From the NCBI GenBank assembly GCA_902557235.1, contig CACDZR010000003.1, positions 36,213 through 100,212 on the forward strand: 64,000 nucleotides of DNA, written 5' to 3'. A program made the position numbers and the translations under genes. Under the pieces are notes generated by a model, which saw only the letters and a list, made by a program, of their open reading frames with translations, searched no databases and was not told where the DNA came from. This DNA comes from an uncultured Pelagibacteraceae bacterium. GTDB lineage: Bacteria; Pseudomonadota; Alphaproteobacteria; Pelagibacterales; Pelagibacteraceae. Below, piece after piece: positions 17,318-27,547 of this stretch; within the stretch, counting starts at the first letter, position 1, and the number at the start of each line of letters is the position of its first letter.

Positions 17318-18103
17318 ATGAGTTTAATGAAAGGTAAAAAGGGATTAATAATGGGTGTTGCTAATGAAAGATCTATTGCCTGGGGCATCTCTCAAAAATT
17401 AGCTGAAGCAGGAGCTGAATTAGCATTTACATATTTAGGTGATGCTCTTAAAAAAAGAGTAATACCTTTAGCAGAAAAATTAAATTCAAAAGTGACATTT
17501 AGTTGTGATGTTGAAAAAAAAGAAGAAGTTGTAAAATTATTTGAAGATATCAAATCTAAATGGGGGGAAATTGATTTTGTTGTTCACGCAGTCGCTTTTT
17601 CTGATAAGTCAGAATTATCAGGTGAATATTTAAATACTACTAGAGAAAACTTTTTAAGAAGTATGTTAATTTCATGCTTTTCATTTACTGAAGTTGCAAA
17701 AGAAGCTTCAAAAGTAATGAAACAAGGTGGAGGTTTATTAACTTTAACTTATGAGTCTACTAAAGCAATTCCAAATTATAATGTTATGGGTGTTTGCAAG
17801 TCAGCTTTGGAGGCTAGTGTTAAATACCTAGCTAGAGATTTGGGTACTAAAGGCATGAGAGTAAATGCAATAAGCGCAGGACCTATAAAAACGTTAGCTG
17901 CATCCGCAATTGGCGATGCAAAATTCCTATATAAATGGAATGAAGACCATTCTTTTCTAAAGAGAAATGTGGATATCCATGATGTTGGAAATTCAGCATT
18001 ATATCTATTGAGTGACCTTGCAAACGGAGTTACTGGTGAAATTCACTACGTAGATGCAGGATATAACAAGGTTGGCATGCCAGATCCTAAAAATATAAGT
18101 TAA
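17318..18103 (+). CDS. fabI: Enoyl-ACP reductase FabI
   Basis: FabI reduces the enoyl-ACP double bond with NADH, the last step in each round of fatty-acid elongation. It is a 261-residue short-chain dehydrogenase. The nucleotide-binding loop is GVANERSIAWGI near the start. The catalytic Tyr and Lys are in YNVMGVCKSA, with the Y-x6-K spacing that marks FabI rather than ordinary reductases (Y-x3-K). The region TLAASAIGD is the mobile substrate loop. It ends the fabA-fabB-fabI operon. Confidence 0.97.
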   Translation: MSLMKGKKGLIMGVANERSIAWGISQKLAEAGAELAFTYLGDALKKRVIPLAEKLNSKVTFSCDVEKKEEVVKLFEDIKSKWGEIDFVVHAVAFSDKSELSGEYLNTTRENFLRSMLISCFSFTEVAKEASKVMKQGGGLLTLTYESTKAIPNYNVMGVCKSALEASVKYLARDLGTKGMRVNAISAGPIKTLAASAIGDAKFLYKWNEDHSFLKRNVDIHDVGNSALYLLSDLANGVTGEIHYVDAGYNKVGMPDPKNIS

Positions 18104-18112
18104 ATTTTTAAT

Positions 18113-18232
18113 TTAAAACCCACCACGCCAATTGCTTTTATCATTGAATTGATCTTTTTCTTGTTTGGAAGTAGGCCTAAACAGATAATAAATCACAAAT
18201 ACCAAGCAAAATAAAAATATAGATATCTCCAT
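18113..18232 (-). CDS. Small membrane protein after pnp (39 residues)
   Basis: This short ORF begins 12 bases after the pnp stop on the same strand. It encodes a single hydrophobic helix (MEISIFLFCLVFVIYYLF, about residues 1-18), then a charged tail (RPTSKQEKDQ to DKSNWRGGF). The pattern of one membrane helix followed by a positively charged and polar tail fits a real small membrane protein with a cytoplasmic tail. I do not recognise a family. No clear ribosome-binding site is visible. It is convergent with fabI, nine bases after that gene's stop. Confidence 0.5.
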   Translation of the reverse strand: MEISIFLFCLVFVIYYLFRPTSKQEKDQFNDKSNWRGGF

Positions 18233-18244
18233 AATTTTTTAAAT

Positions 18245-20317
18245 CTACTCAGCTGCTTGTTTCATAGATAGTTTAACTTTACCTCTATCGAAACCAATCA
18301 CTTTAACTTTTACTTCGTCACCTTCTTTTACAACGTCAGTAACTTTAGCAACTCTTTTATCAGCAAGTTCTGAAATATGAACTAGTCCATCTTGTTTTCC
18401 TAAGAAATTAACAAATGCACCAAACTCCATAATCTTCATTACTTTACCTGAATAAATTTTGTTTAATTCAGCTTTTGCAGTGATGTCTTTAATCATTTGA
18501 ATTGCAATGTTTCTAGACTCCTCATCAGGAGCAGCAACTGTTACTACACCTTCATCATTTACGTCTACTTTAGCACCTGATTTTTCTACAATCTCTCTGA
18601 TCGTTGCTCCACCTTTTCCAATTACAGCAGCAATATCTTTTTTATCAACATTAACTTGTTCCATTTTTGGAGTGTGTTTTCCAACATCAGATCTTGAAGC
18701 TGACAATGCTTTATTCATTTCACCTAAGATATGAACTCTTCCATCTTTAGCTTGGCTCAATGCCTGTTCCATAATTTCAAAAGTAATACCTGTAATTTTG
18801 ATATCCATTTGAAGAGAAGTAATTCCATCTTTAGTTCCAGCAACTTTAAAGTCCATATCACCTAAGTGATCTTCGTCACCTAAAATATCTGATAGAACAC
18901 TGAAATCATCTCCTTCTTTAATTAATCCCATTGCAATACCTGCAACTGGCTCTTTAATCGGTACTCCAGCATCCATTAATGCTAAAGAAGTTCCACAAAC
19001 AGTAGCCATTGAAGAGGAACCATTAGACTCGGTAATCTCAGAAACTACTCTAAAAGTGTATGGAAATGATTCTTTTGTTGGCAATGAAGAATTGATTGCT
19101 CTCCATGCTAGTTTACCATGTCCGATTTCTCTTCTACCAGTCCCAATTCTTCCAGTCTCTCCAACTGAAAAAGGAGGAAAGTTATAGTGAAGCATAAATC
19201 GTTCTCTTTGCAATCCATCTAAGCTCTCTATTCTTTGTTCATCATCAGATGTTCCTAAAGTTGCAACTACAATTGCTTGAGTTTCACCTCTGGTAAATAA
19301 TGCAGAACCATGCGCTCTTGGTAAAACACCCACTTCACATTCAATAGGTCTTACATCTGATAAACCTCTACCATCAATTCTATTTTTGTTTTTCAGTATA
19401 TCTGTTCTAACAATCGATTTTTCAAGATTTTTTAATTGACTGTTAACATCTAGATCGGTGTAATTTTCATCTTCCTCATAAAGCTTTTTAGCTTTATCAG
19501 TAATCTCTGAAATTTGGTTTGACCTATCTTGTTTATCTCTTGTTGCAAAAGCTTTCTTTAGATCTTCTGTAAAAGTTTCTTCAATTTTTTTCTTAACTTC
19601 TGAAAGATCTTTCTTTTCAACAGTCCACTCAGGTTTTCTACATTCTTTTGCAAGTTCCTCTATCATTTTAATTACAGGAACAAAGCCTTCATGACCAAAT
19701 TTAACTGCATTCAACATTTCTTCTTCGGTTAAACCGCTTGCTTCAGACTCAACCATAAGCACAGCATCTTTTGTACCCGCTACAACTAAATCTAATTTTG
19801 ATTTTTCTAATTCTGCCTTAGATGGATTTAAAACATATTTTCCATCAATAAATCCAACCCTTGAAGCTCCAACAGGGCCCTTAAATGGCATTCCTGATAT
19901 AGCTAATGCTGCTGATGAAGCAGTGATTGATAAAATATCTGGCTCATTTTCTTTGTCATAGGAAATTACAGTTGGTAACAACTGAACTTCGTTTTTAAAT
20001 TCATCAGGAAACAAAGGTCTGATTGGTCTGTCAATTAATCTAGAGATTAATGTTTCACTCTCAGTTGGTCTTGCTTCTCTTTTAAAATATCCACCTGGAA
20101 TTTTTCCGGCTGCATAATATTTTTCTTGATAATTTACAGATAATGGAAAGTAATCCATATCAGGATTTACTTTTTTTGCTCCTACTACTGTTGCTAGTAC
20201 GACTGTCTCTCCGCATGTTGCGATTATTGCACCGTCTGCCTGTCTTGCTACTTTACCTGTTTCTAGACTTATCTTCTTTCCCGCTACTTCAATTTCCTTC
20301 TTATATACTTTAAACAT
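18245..20317 (-). CDS. pnp: Polynucleotide phosphorylase
   Basis: PNPase degrades RNA from the 3' end using phosphate and is a core part of bacterial mRNA decay. The 690-residue protein has two RNase PH-like domains. The first includes [12 protein letters not shown] and the second [14 protein letters not shown], with the active-site segment [19 protein letters not shown]. These are followed by a KH domain with [11 protein letters not shown] and a C-terminal S1 domain ([19 protein letters not shown]). It follows rpsO in the conserved rpsO-pnp order. Its leader between rpsO and the start carries CGAAA-type repeats and a hairpin. Confidence 0.98.
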   Translation of the reverse strand: MFKVYKKEIEVAGKKISLETGKVARQADGAIIATCGETVVLATVVGAKKVNPDMDYFPLSVNYQEKYYAAGKIPGGYFKREARPTESETLISRLIDRPIRPLFPDEFKNEVQLLPTVISYDKENEPDILSITASSAALAISGMPFKGPVGASRVGFIDGKYVLNPSKAELEKSKLDLVVAGTKDAVLMVESEASGLTEEEMLNAVKFGHEGFVPVIKMIEELAKECRKPEWTVEKKDLSEVKKKIEETFTEDLKKAFATRDKQDRSNQISEITDKAKKLYEEDENYTDLDVNSQLKNLEKSIVRTDILKNKNRIDGRGLSDVRPIECEVGVLPRAHGSALFTRGETQAIVVATLGTSDDEQRIESLDGLQRERFMLHYNFPPFSVGETGRIGTGRREIGHGKLAWRAINSSLPTKESFPYTFRVVSEITESNGSSSMATVCGTSLALMDAGVPIKEPVAGIAMGLIKEGDDFSVLSDILGDEDHLGDMDFKVAGTKDGITSLQMDIKITGITFEIMEQALSQAKDGRVHILGEMNKALSASRSDVGKHTPKMEQVNVDKKDIAAVIGKGGATIREIVEKSGAKVDVNDEGVVTVAAPDEESRNIAIQMIKDITAKAELNKIYSGKVMKIMEFGAFVNFLGKQDGLVHISELADKRVAKVTDVVKEGDEVKVKVIGFDRGKVKLSMKQAAE

Positions 20318-20325
20318 TTCATTTC

Positions 20326-20357
20326 CATTTCGTTTCGTTCGTTTCGATCCATTCCGT
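20326..20357 (-). repeat. CGAAA-type short tandem repeats in the pnp leader
   Basis: Read as mRNA, the leader contains CGAAACGAACGAAACGAAATGG just before the pnp start. CGAA recurs four times in a purine-rich tract that is unusually rich in CG steps for this genome. It may be a ribosome standby or protein-binding site. It lies in the 57-base gap between rpsO and pnp. Confidence 0.4.
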
Positions 20358-20367
20358 TCTATCTATC

Positions 20368-20392
20368 TTGAATTCTATTTTCTTAAATTCAA
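20368..20392 (-). promoter_or_regulatory. Short inverted repeat at the rpsO stop / pnp leader
   Basis: TTGAATT (20368-20374) and AATTCAA (20386-20392) form a 7-bp stem around the last rpsO codons. It is not followed by a U-run, so it is not a terminator. In other bacteria the rpsO-pnp leader is folded and cut by RNase III; a similar processing role here is a guess. Confidence 0.3.
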
Positions 20393-20623
20393 TTTCGACA
20401 GTACATTTTTGTAAGAATCCATCTTATTTTTCTTCAGGTATTCTAACAATTTCTTTCTTCTATTTACCGCTCTCAACAATCCAACAGATGAATGTTTATC
20501 CTTTTTGAATTGCTTAATATGTTTAGAGAGAGTTTCAATTTTCTCTGTTAGCAAAGCGATCTGTATCTCTGAAGATCCAGTATCTTTATCGTGCATTGCT
20601 AATTCTTGTGCCTTCTTGTTCAT
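20375..20623 (-). CDS. rpsO: 30S ribosomal protein S15
   Basis: S15 binds the central domain of 16S rRNA early in small-subunit assembly. The protein is 82 residues, a little shorter than the usual 89. It has the conserved segments DTGSSEIQIALLTEKI, LSKHIKQFKKDKHSSVGLL and NRRKKLLEYLKK. The missing residues are at the N-terminus, where the typical MSITAERK start is reduced. It lies 12 bases after rbfA. truB, which normally sits between them, is absent here. Confidence 0.96.
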   Translation of the reverse strand: MNKKAQELAMHDKDTGSSEIQIALLTEKIETLSKHIKQFKKDKHSSVGLLRAVNRRKKLLEYLKKNKMDSYKNVLSKLNLRK

Positions 20624-20635
20624 GCCTCTTTCTTC

Positions 20636-21004
20636 CTATTTATTTGATTGTTTTATTAAGTTTTCTATTTTTTCCGCATACTCAAAAGACTCATCTTTTC
20701 TAAAAAGTAATTTTGGTAAAAATTTCATAACCACTTTTTGTGATAAAATTTTTCTAATTAAAAATGAGTATTCTTTTAAAACATTTATAGTCTCCTCTGC
20801 ATTTTTTCCTCCTAATGGTAGGACATATGCTTTGGCTATTTTTAAATCAGGGCTCATTCTTACCTCAGTAACTGTTATAGTATTAGTCTCTAAATTCGGC
20901 ACCTTAGCCTCATTTCTTATAAAAATCATGCTTAAAGACTGCTTAATCATTTCGCCAACTCTTAACTGTCTTTGAGTTACTGGTTTTCCTATTCGATCTG
21001 ACAT
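20636..21004 (-). CDS. rbfA: Ribosome-binding factor A
   Basis: RbfA helps mature the 16S rRNA 5' end in the 30S subunit. The 122-residue protein shows the KH-like family pattern: an N-terminal QRQLRVGEMIKQSLS, then VTEVRMSPDLKIAKAYV, and a C-terminal RKILSQKVVMKFLPKLLFRKDESFE. The start overlaps the stop of infB by one base. It stands in the usual infB-rbfA order within the nusA operon. Confidence 0.93.
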   Translation of the reverse strand: MSDRIGKPVTQRQLRVGEMIKQSLSMIFIRNEAKVPNLETNTITVTEVRMSPDLKIAKAYVLPLGGKNAEETINVLKEYSFLIRKILSQKVVMKFLPKLLFRKDESFEYAEKIENLIKQSNK

Positions 21005-23175
21005 TATATTGACCTCTCTGTAGATGTAACACTAAAAGCTTCTATTGTATCATTTTTTTGGAAATCCATATAATCCTTAACTGTAATACCACATTCCTGA
21101 CCACCACTAACCTGTTTGACTTGATTTTTCTCTCTGAATATTGAAGAAACTTTTCCTGTATATATAATCGCACCATCTCTTATAATCCTTACGTCTGAAG
21201 TACTATTAATTTCTCCTTCAGTCACTTTTGATCCTGCAACTTTGCCCGCCCCTGAAACTTTAAAAATTTCCAAAATTTGAGCTATACCAGTAATTTTTTC
21301 TTGTACATCTGGTGACAATAGTCCTGACATCTTTTTTTTAATATAATCTAAAACCTCATAAATTATGTTATAAGAACAAATTTTTATCTTTTCGTTTTCA
21401 GCAAGTTTTTTTGCTTCTTTACTAGGTTTAACATTAAATGCAATTAGAACAGCATTTGATGCTTTTGCTAGAGTGACATCTGTCTCTGTTACCATGCCTA
21501 TATCAGCTAAAATTATTTTTGGCTTAACTTCATCATGTGTAATCTGATTGACTGCGTTTTTAATTGCCTCCGAAGATCCATGCACATCTGATTTAATTAT
21601 TAAATTAAGTTCTTTTGACAAGTTATTTGAAAAAGCAGACTCTTGTGTTGCAAAAGATAAAGGATTTTTCCTAACTTTTGTTTCTTGAGCTCTATTTTCG
21701 CTTAAAGTTTTAGCTTCTTTCTCAGTCTCTAGAACAATGAAATCATCTCCTGCTTTTGATGCACCATTAATTCCTAAAATTTCTACTGGTGTTGAAGGTG
21801 AAGCTACATCAATACTTTGACCTTTGTCATTTATAATTGCCCTAACTTTTCCCCATTTTAAACCACTCACAAAAAAATCTCCCTTTTTGAGCATTCCAGT
21901 TGTTACAATTATATTTGCAACTGGTCCTCTGCCTGTATCTATCTTTGACTCTAGTACAATACCGGTTGCTTTAGACTGAAAATCAGTCTTAAGATCTAAT
22001 ATTTCAGCTTGTAGAATTATTGATTCAACTAATTTATCTAAATTTTTTTTTGTTTTAGTTGATATTTCGACCATTAAAGTATCTCCGGATAAGTCTTCAG
22101 CGATTAATTCATGTTCTAATAATTGATTTTTTATCTTTTGTGGATCAGCTTCTGGTAAATCACATTTGTTTATTGCTACTACAATTGGAACATTAGCAGC
22201 TTTAGCGTGTTTAATTGACTCTACAGTTTGAGGCTTCACACCGTCATCTGCTGCAACAACTAATACAACTAGGTCAGTTAATTTTGATCCTCTTGCCCTC
22301 ATCTCTGTAAAGGCTGCATGACCTGGGGTATCAATGAAAGTTAATTTATTACCTTGGCTTTCTATCTGATAAGCTCCTATATGTTGTGTAATCCCACCAA
22401 ATTCTCCTGAAACAACATTTGCACTTCTTAAAACATCTAACACAGAAGTTTTACCATGATCAACATGACCCATAACAGTAACAATTGGAGGTCTGTTTTT
22501 TAAATTTTCAGTTCTTGAGGCTTTGATTTTTTGAATTATTTCCTCTGCTTTTTCCTCTCTTATTGGATTATGTCCAAATTCTTTTACTAAATATTCAGCA
22601 GTGTCAGCAGCAAGTGTCTGATTGATCGTGACCGTAACGCCCATTCCAAACAAGTGCTTGATTACGTTGCTTGATTGTTCGGCCATTCTATTTGCTAACT
22701 CTCTTACCGTTATAGCTTCAGGTATATTAATATCTCTTTTGATAGGTTTAAGATTATCTTTACTTTCGTCTTTGTTTTGAGTTTTATTTTCTTTTTCTCT
22801 TGCTCTTTTAACAGAGGCCAAGCTTCTCTCTCTTGCCTCAATCTCATCACTCAATGCTCTAGAAACTGTTAGCTTAACTTCCCTTTTTTTTGTACCTGAT
22901 TTTAACTTTTTATCTTTCGTGCTTCCATCATCTTTAAGTCTTTTAGTAGCTCTTTGTTCTGCGAGTTTTCTTTTTTCAAAGTCATTAGGGTTGACTTGAA
23001 ATTTCGTCGAAAGCTTTGATTTATTGGGCCTGAATGAACTACCTTTTTTAGAAAACTTATTTTGTGATTTTTCAATTACGACAGAATGTTTTCCTTGAGA
23101 TCTTGTTGTTTCAAAATTCTTAAAAGATTTTTTTGGCTTCCCAGAAATTGTTAATTTTAATTTTTTGTTTTCCAT
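21004..23175 (-). CDS. infB: Translation initiation factor IF-2
   Basis: IF-2 is the GTPase that brings initiator tRNA to the 30S subunit and joins the 50S. The 723-residue protein is short for the family because the N-terminal region is reduced to a basic linker of about 140 residues. It is followed by the IF2-N domain (AITVRELANRMAEQSSNVIKH). The GTPase motifs are GHVDHGKTS (near 236), DTPGHAAF and NKCDLPEA. The C-terminal domains include the KISDVHGSSEAI-like segment (IKSDVHGSSEAIK). It lies between nusA and rbfA; ylxR, often found before infB, is absent. Confidence 0.97.
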   Translation of the reverse strand: MENKKLKLTISGKPKKSFKNFETTRSQGKHSVVIEKSQNKFSKKGSSFRPNKSKLSTKFQVNPNDFEKRKLAEQRATKRLKDDGSTKDKKLKSGTKKREVKLTVSRALSDEIEARERSLASVKRAREKENKTQNKDESKDNLKPIKRDINIPEAITVRELANRMAEQSSNVIKHLFGMGVTVTINQTLAADTAEYLVKEFGHNPIREEKAEEIIQKIKASRTENLKNRPPIVTVMGHVDHGKTSVLDVLRSANVVSGEFGGITQHIGAYQIESQGNKLTFIDTPGHAAFTEMRARGSKLTDLVVLVVAADDGVKPQTVESIKHAKAANVPIVVAINKCDLPEADPQKIKNQLLEHELIAEDLSGDTLMVEISTKTKKNLDKLVESIILQAEILDLKTDFQSKATGIVLESKIDTGRGPVANIIVTTGMLKKGDFFVSGLKWGKVRAIINDKGQSIDVASPSTPVEILGINGASKAGDDFIVLETEKEAKTLSENRAQETKVRKNPLSFATQESAFSNNLSKELNLIIKSDVHGSSEAIKNAVNQITHDEVKPKIILADIGMVTETDVTLAKASNAVLIAFNVKPSKEAKKLAENEKIKICSYNIIYEVLDYIKKKMSGLLSPDVQEKITGIAQILEIFKVSGAGKVAGSKVTEGEINSTSDVRIIRDGAIIYTGKVSSIFREKNQVKQVSGGQECGITVKDYMDFQKNDTIEAFSVTSTERSI

Positions 23176-23185
23176 AAGTCATTAC

Positions 23186-24739
23186 TCAATCTTTATAAAC
23201 TATTTCTCTAGCAGACATTATTAAATTATCCGCTTCCTCTTTTGATAATGCAAAGTCCTCAAGATAGCCCTCTATTTTTACTTTTGAACCTCTAACAATA
23301 TCATATCCACCAGTCAATTCGTCAGAAGCTAAATCAGCAAAATTTTCTAAAGTTAATATTTTTTTTTCACCTAATGTAACTAACATTCCAGGTGTCATGC
23401 CCTTTAAGTTTATTAAAGATTCCTCAAGACCAAGTTCTTTTATTCTTTTCGAGATATCTTCTTGATCTCTCTCATAAAATTCTTTTGCTCTCTCAATTAG
23501 TGCTTTTGCTGTGTCTTCCTCAATACCTTCTATCTTTAGTAAGTTTTCAGTTGAGCTATCTTTTATATCATCAATTGTTGAAAAGCCTTCAGCAACAAGT
23601 AATTGTCCTAAAGTTTCATCTAACTCAAGATTTTTAACAAAATTTTCAGTTTTTTCTTTAAACTCAATCTGCCTTTTCTCTGAGTCCTCTTGATCAGTCA
23701 TTATATTAATTTCGTAATTTAAAAGTTTTGTTGCCAATCGAACATTTTGACCTCTTCTTCCAATGGCTTTACTTAAATTTTCTTCAGTCAATATAACATC
23801 TAGTTTTTTCCTTTCTGTATCAACGTTGACTCTAAGTACATCAGCTGGGGAGAGTGCATTCGAGACTAAAATTGCTGGATCTTCAGACCAATTCACAATA
23901 TCAATTTTTTCACCTTGAAGTTCATTGACTACTGCCTGCACTCTTGAACCTCTCATTCCTACACATGCCCCTACGGGATCTAACGAGGTATCAACTGCTT
24001 TTACGCAAATTTTTGCTCTGCTTCCTGGGTCTCTTGAAGATGATTTAATCTCTATAAGTCCATCATATATTTCTGGGACTTCTTGTATAAATAATTTTTC
24101 CATGAACTTTGGGTGTGCTCTAGATAAAAATATTTGTTGTCCACGTTGTTCTCTTCTTACATCGAAACAATATGCTTTTACTCTATCTCCAGCTTTAATG
24201 ATTTCTCTTGGAATAAGCTCATTTTTTTGAATAATAGCTTCTGTTTTTCCTAAGTCGACTATAACATTGCCAAATTCCAATCTTTTTACTATTCCACTTA
24301 ATATACTATCCTTTTTATCTATAAATTCATTAAATTGTCTATCACGCTCAGCATCTCTAACATTTGAGCTAATTACCTGCTTTGCTATTTGAGCTGCTAT
24401 ACGACCAAAATCAAATGAGGGTAATGGTTGTAATATTTCATCTCCAACTAATTTACCTTTGTTACTATCACTTAGGTTTACTGCATCTTCAAGTTTTATT
24501 TCTGTATTAGAATTTTCTGGATTTTCTGTAATTATCAATTTTCTAAAAATTTCTATGTTGCCACTATCTCTATCTATCAACACTTTTATTTCATTTTCTT
24601 GACCAAATTTAGATTTTGCAGCTTTAGCAATTCCAATCTCCATTGAACTAATAATAAGTTCTTTATCAATCGACTTTTCTAATGCAACTGCCTCTGCAAT
24701 CCTTAATAATTCAAGTTTATCAGCTCTTTTATTTAACAT
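23186..24739 (-). CDS. nusA: Transcription elongation/termination factor NusA
   Basis: NusA binds RNA polymerase and affects pausing, termination and antitermination. The protein has the N-terminal polymerase-binding domain, an S1 domain (about GIVKRLEFGNVIVDLGKTEA), two KH domains (PVGACVGMRGSRVQAVV and AIGRRGQNVRLAT) and two helical acidic repeats after residue 380. I chose the ATG at 24739 (517 residues). An in-frame ATG at 24778 lies inside a terminator hairpin and would add 13 unlikely residues (MGLSPFFFGANKN). rimP, usually the gene before nusA, is absent; metK is upstream instead. Confidence 0.95.
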   Translation of the reverse strand: MLNKRADKLELLRIAEAVALEKSIDKELIISSMEIGIAKAAKSKFGQENEIKVLIDRDSGNIEIFRKLIITENPENSNTEIKLEDAVNLSDSNKGKLVGDEILQPLPSFDFGRIAAQIAKQVISSNVRDAERDRQFNEFIDKKDSILSGIVKRLEFGNVIVDLGKTEAIIQKNELIPREIIKAGDRVKAYCFDVRREQRGQQIFLSRAHPKFMEKLFIQEVPEIYDGLIEIKSSSRDPGSRAKICVKAVDTSLDPVGACVGMRGSRVQAVVNELQGEKIDIVNWSEDPAILVSNALSPADVLRVNVDTERKKLDVILTEENLSKAIGRRGQNVRLATKLLNYEINIMTDQEDSEKRQIEFKEKTENFVKNLELDETLGQLLVAEGFSTIDDIKDSSTENLLKIEGIEEDTAKALIERAKEFYERDQEDISKRIKELGLEESLINLKGMTPGMLVTLGEKKILTLENFADLASDELTGGYDIVRGSKVKIEGYLEDFALSKEEADNLIMSAREIVYKD

Positions 24740-24754
24740 ATTTTTGTTTGCTCC

Positions 24755-24780
24755 AAAAAAAAATGGGCTCAAGCCCATTT
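24755..24780 (-). terminator. Intrinsic terminator (or attenuator) between metK and nusA
   Basis: On the minus strand AAATGGGCT-TGAGCCCATTT forms an 8-bp stem with a 4-base loop (24761-24780), directly followed by a run of nine T's reaching 24755. This is a textbook intrinsic terminator. It is 59 bases after the metK stop and only 15 bases before the nusA start, so it could end metK transcripts or act as a leader attenuator for nusA. Confidence 0.85.
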
Positions 24781-24838
24781 TGTAAATATCAATAATGTAA
24801 GTGGAATATAGTAAAGTTTTTTTTTAATTCAACAAAAA

Positions 24839-26008
24839 CTATTTTGAAAAAATGCTTGTTTTATCTATTTTTTCCCAAGAAAATGAGCCATTGCTTTCTG
24901 GTGCTCTCCCAAAATGACCGTAAGCAGAAGTTTTTTCATATATGGGTTTGTTAAGATCTAGCATCTCTCTAATACCTCTAGGACTTAAATCAAAATTTTC
25001 TTCGATTTTTTTTACAACGAATCTATTTTTTTCAAGGTCATTATCAAATAAATCTACATAAATAGATAAAGGTTTTGATACTCCAATTGCATAAGCTAAC
25101 TGAATTAAACACTTATTTGCAATTTTTGAACCAACAATGTTTTTTGCGATGTATCTTGCTGCATAGGCTGCTGATCTATCAACTTTTGTTGGATCTTTCC
25201 CAGAAAAAGCCCCACCGCCATGAGGAGCTGCTCCTCCGTAAGTGTCAACTATAATTTTTCTACCTGTCAAACCGCAGTCTCCATCAGGACCACCAATAAC
25301 AAAATTGCCCGTAGGATTAACATAAAACTCGTCATCATTAAAATCTTTAAGAAAGTTTTCAGGTATAGATTTCGATAAATAAGGTCTTAACAAATCTCTG
25401 ACTTGTGATTGATTTATATCAGCGGAATGTTGAGAAGAAATAACAACAGATTTTACTTTTGAGGGTTTTCCTTCAGCATATTCAAACGTGACTTGGCTTT
25501 TAGAATCTGGTTCAATGTTTTTTAATTTTCCCGATTTTCTATCCTCGGCCATTAATCTTAAAATTTTGTGAGAAAAATGAATAGGCGCTGGCATTAATTC
25601 TTCTGTTTCATTACAAGCATAACCAAACATAATACCTTGATCTCCGGCTCCCTCATCTTTATTTTCACTGGAGTCAACACCCATAGCGATGTCTGTAGAT
25701 TGAGAATGTAAATGACTTTCAATTTTAGTTGCTTCTCTCCAGGTAAACCCCTCTTGATCATAACCAATATCTTTAATACAAGCTCTAACTTTTTCAATTA
25801 ATTCATCTTTTTTAACTTCTGGTCCTCTAACCTCACCTGCTAAAACAACTTTATTAGTAGTTGTTAAAGTTTCACATGCTACTCTAGAATACGGATCTCC
25901 AGAAATATAAGTATCAACAACCATATCTGAAATTCTATCTGATACTTTATCCGGGTGTCCTTCAGAAACAGACTCGCTAGTAAAAAGATAGTTTTTTAAA
26001 TCACTCAT
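24839..26008 (-). CDS. metK: S-adenosylmethionine synthase
   Basis: MetK makes SAM from methionine and ATP. The 389-residue protein begins [22 protein letters not shown], the ATP and Mg site. It has [12 protein letters not shown], the classic hexapeptide, and the phosphate-binding [23 protein letters not shown]. The C-terminal YGHFGR is also conserved. The start overlaps the lnt stop by four bases. A strong terminator follows 59 bases after the stop. Confidence 0.98.
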   Translation of the reverse strand: MSDLKNYLFTSESVSEGHPDKVSDRISDMVVDTYISGDPYSRVACETLTTTNKVVLAGEVRGPEVKKDELIEKVRACIKDIGYDQEGFTWREATKIESHLHSQSTDIAMGVDSSENKDEGAGDQGIMFGYACNETEELMPAPIHFSHKILRLMAEDRKSGKLKNIEPDSKSQVTFEYAEGKPSKVKSVVISSQHSADINQSQVRDLLRPYLSKSIPENFLKDFNDDEFYVNPTGNFVIGGPDGDCGLTGRKIIVDTYGGAAPHGGGAFSGKDPTKVDRSAAYAARYIAKNIVGSKIANKCLIQLAYAIGVSKPLSIYVDLFDNDLEKNRFVVKKIEENFDLSPRGIREMLDLNKPIYEKTSAYGHFGRAPESNGSFSWEKIDKTSIFSK

Positions 26009-27546
26009 TTTTTAATTCTATTAAATGAAAATATTAAAAAAATATACAATAAAATTACTATTGCAAAAATTTTATTTCCATATTTTGAAAATATTGTTGG
26101 CTCTAACTTTTTTGTTTCAAATAAATCAACAAAACTAGATTCATTTAAATCGACTTGTTTTTCAACAACTCCCAAGGGATTAACTATTGCGGCTATCCCA
26201 TTGTTAGCAGATCTTAAAACATATTTGCCACTTTCAATAGCTCTATAAATACTGTGCACAAAATGTTGATGAGGACCTATAGACTGACCAAACCAACCAT
26301 CTTCAGAAACATTTACAATAAAATCAAAATCTCTGTTATTAAAAATATTTCCGCTATAAATTATTTCATAACAAATAAGTGGTAATAGTCTTACTGAAAA
26401 ATTAGTATTATTCACTTCTATAATATTTCTTTTTTCTCCTTTTGAATAAGATTGATAATTATTAGTAATTGTCTTTAATCCTATGAGGCTCAGCATTTTT
26501 TCAAAGGGTAAAAACTCACCAAAGGGAACCAGATTAACTTTGTTGTATGAATTCAATATTTCAAGATTGTGATTATAAATTGTTAATGAATTAAAATATT
26601 TAATAATTTGACCCTCTTTTTTGATATCAGTAATACCAATTGATAATATGTGATTTTCATTAAACTCATTCTCAAATAAAAATTTATATTCCTTTAGTTG
26701 ATTTTTTGAAATGTCTGGCAATATACCCTCAGGCCAAATAAAAATTGTTTTTTCATTTTTTTGTGGAGAACTGATTTTAATGAGATCATTGATTACTGAA
26801 ATAGGATCGGTATTTTTATAAAATCTATCAATACTAACATTTGAGCTTATAACTCTTAGTTTGTAATCTAATTTATTAGCCTCAATATTGTTGAATTTTT
26901 CTAATCGTTGAGATCCAAAAAAATAAAAACATAAGGTTATTATAAGAAATAAAATACAAACAATAATTTCTTTTTTGTTTTCTCTTAAGATTAAAAATGA
27001 AGTACTAGCAAAAAGAGAAATGCAAAAAAGATTAAAACTATAAGTGCCAATAATCGAAGTAATACTTAAAATTTCAATATAATTAGAAAAACTATAGGCA
27101 ATTAAATTCCATGGAAACCCAGTCATTATTGTTCCTCTAATGAATTCAATTGTTCCAAATATTAGGGAAAAAAGAAAAAAGGAACTTAAATTTTTCTTTG
27201 GCTTCAGGATTAAAAATAAAAATGAGGCTAAACCATAAAATAAACCTAAAAAAGCTGGGATTAAAACTATACTTAAAGGAATTAAAAACTTAAAGCTTTC
27301 ATCGAAAGTTAATGATATCGAAATCCAATAAAGATTACTTGTAAAATATCCAAGTCCAAATAACCAGCCATAGAGAAAAAATAACTTTTTGTTTTTACTT
27401 AGCTCAAAGATTTTTATCAAAAGAATATAGAGTAAACTAAAAGTTAAAAAATTAATTAGGATATAATTGAATGGGGGTAAGCTTAATGATGAAAAGGAAC
27501 CTAGTAAAATTAAAATGATTGATTCAATATAAATTTTTTTTTTCAA
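26005..27546 (-). CDS. lnt: Apolipoprotein N-acyltransferase
   Basis: Lnt adds the third acyl chain to the N-terminal cysteine of lipoproteins in the inner membrane. The 513-residue protein has about six hydrophobic helices in its first 210 residues, then a nitrilase-like periplasmic domain, and a final helix. The Glu-Lys-Cys triad appears as Glu in IWPEGILP near residue 255, Lys in [16 protein letters not shown] and Cys in [10 protein letters not shown] near 375. The following NVSEDGWFG and the HXXXXRAIESG-like [23 protein letters not shown] are typical. It overlaps metK by four bases. Confidence 0.95.
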   Translation of the reverse strand: MKKKIYIESIILILLGSFSSLSLPPFNYILINFLTFSLLYILLIKIFELSKNKKLFFLYGWLFGLGYFTSNLYWISISLTFDESFKFLIPLSIVLIPAFLGLFYGLASFLFLILKPKKNLSSFFLFSLIFGTIEFIRGTIMTGFPWNLIAYSFSNYIEILSITSIIGTYSFNLFCISLFASTSFLILRENKKEIIVCILFLIITLCFYFFGSQRLEKFNNIEANKLDYKLRVISSNVSIDRFYKNTDPISVINDLIKISSPQKNEKTIFIWPEGILPDISKNQLKEYKFLFENEFNENHILSIGITDIKKEGQIIKYFNSLTIYNHNLEILNSYNKVNLVPFGEFLPFEKMLSLIGLKTITNNYQSYSKGEKRNIIEVNNTNFSVRLLPLICYEIIYSGNIFNNRDFDFIVNVSEDGWFGQSIGPHQHFVHSIYRAIESGKYVLRSANNGIAAIVNPLGVVEKQVDLNESSFVDLFETKKLEPTIFSKYGNKIFAIVILLYIFLIFSFNRIKK

Positions 27547-27547
27547 A

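Noticed and set aside
20505..20975. 156-codon plus-strand ORF opposite rpsO and rbfA
   Set aside because: It is a shadow of two conserved genes and has no recognisable domain.
24740..24778. Longer nusA start at 24778
   Set aside because: It lies inside the terminator hairpin and adds residues not seen in NusA. The ATG at 24739 fits the family.
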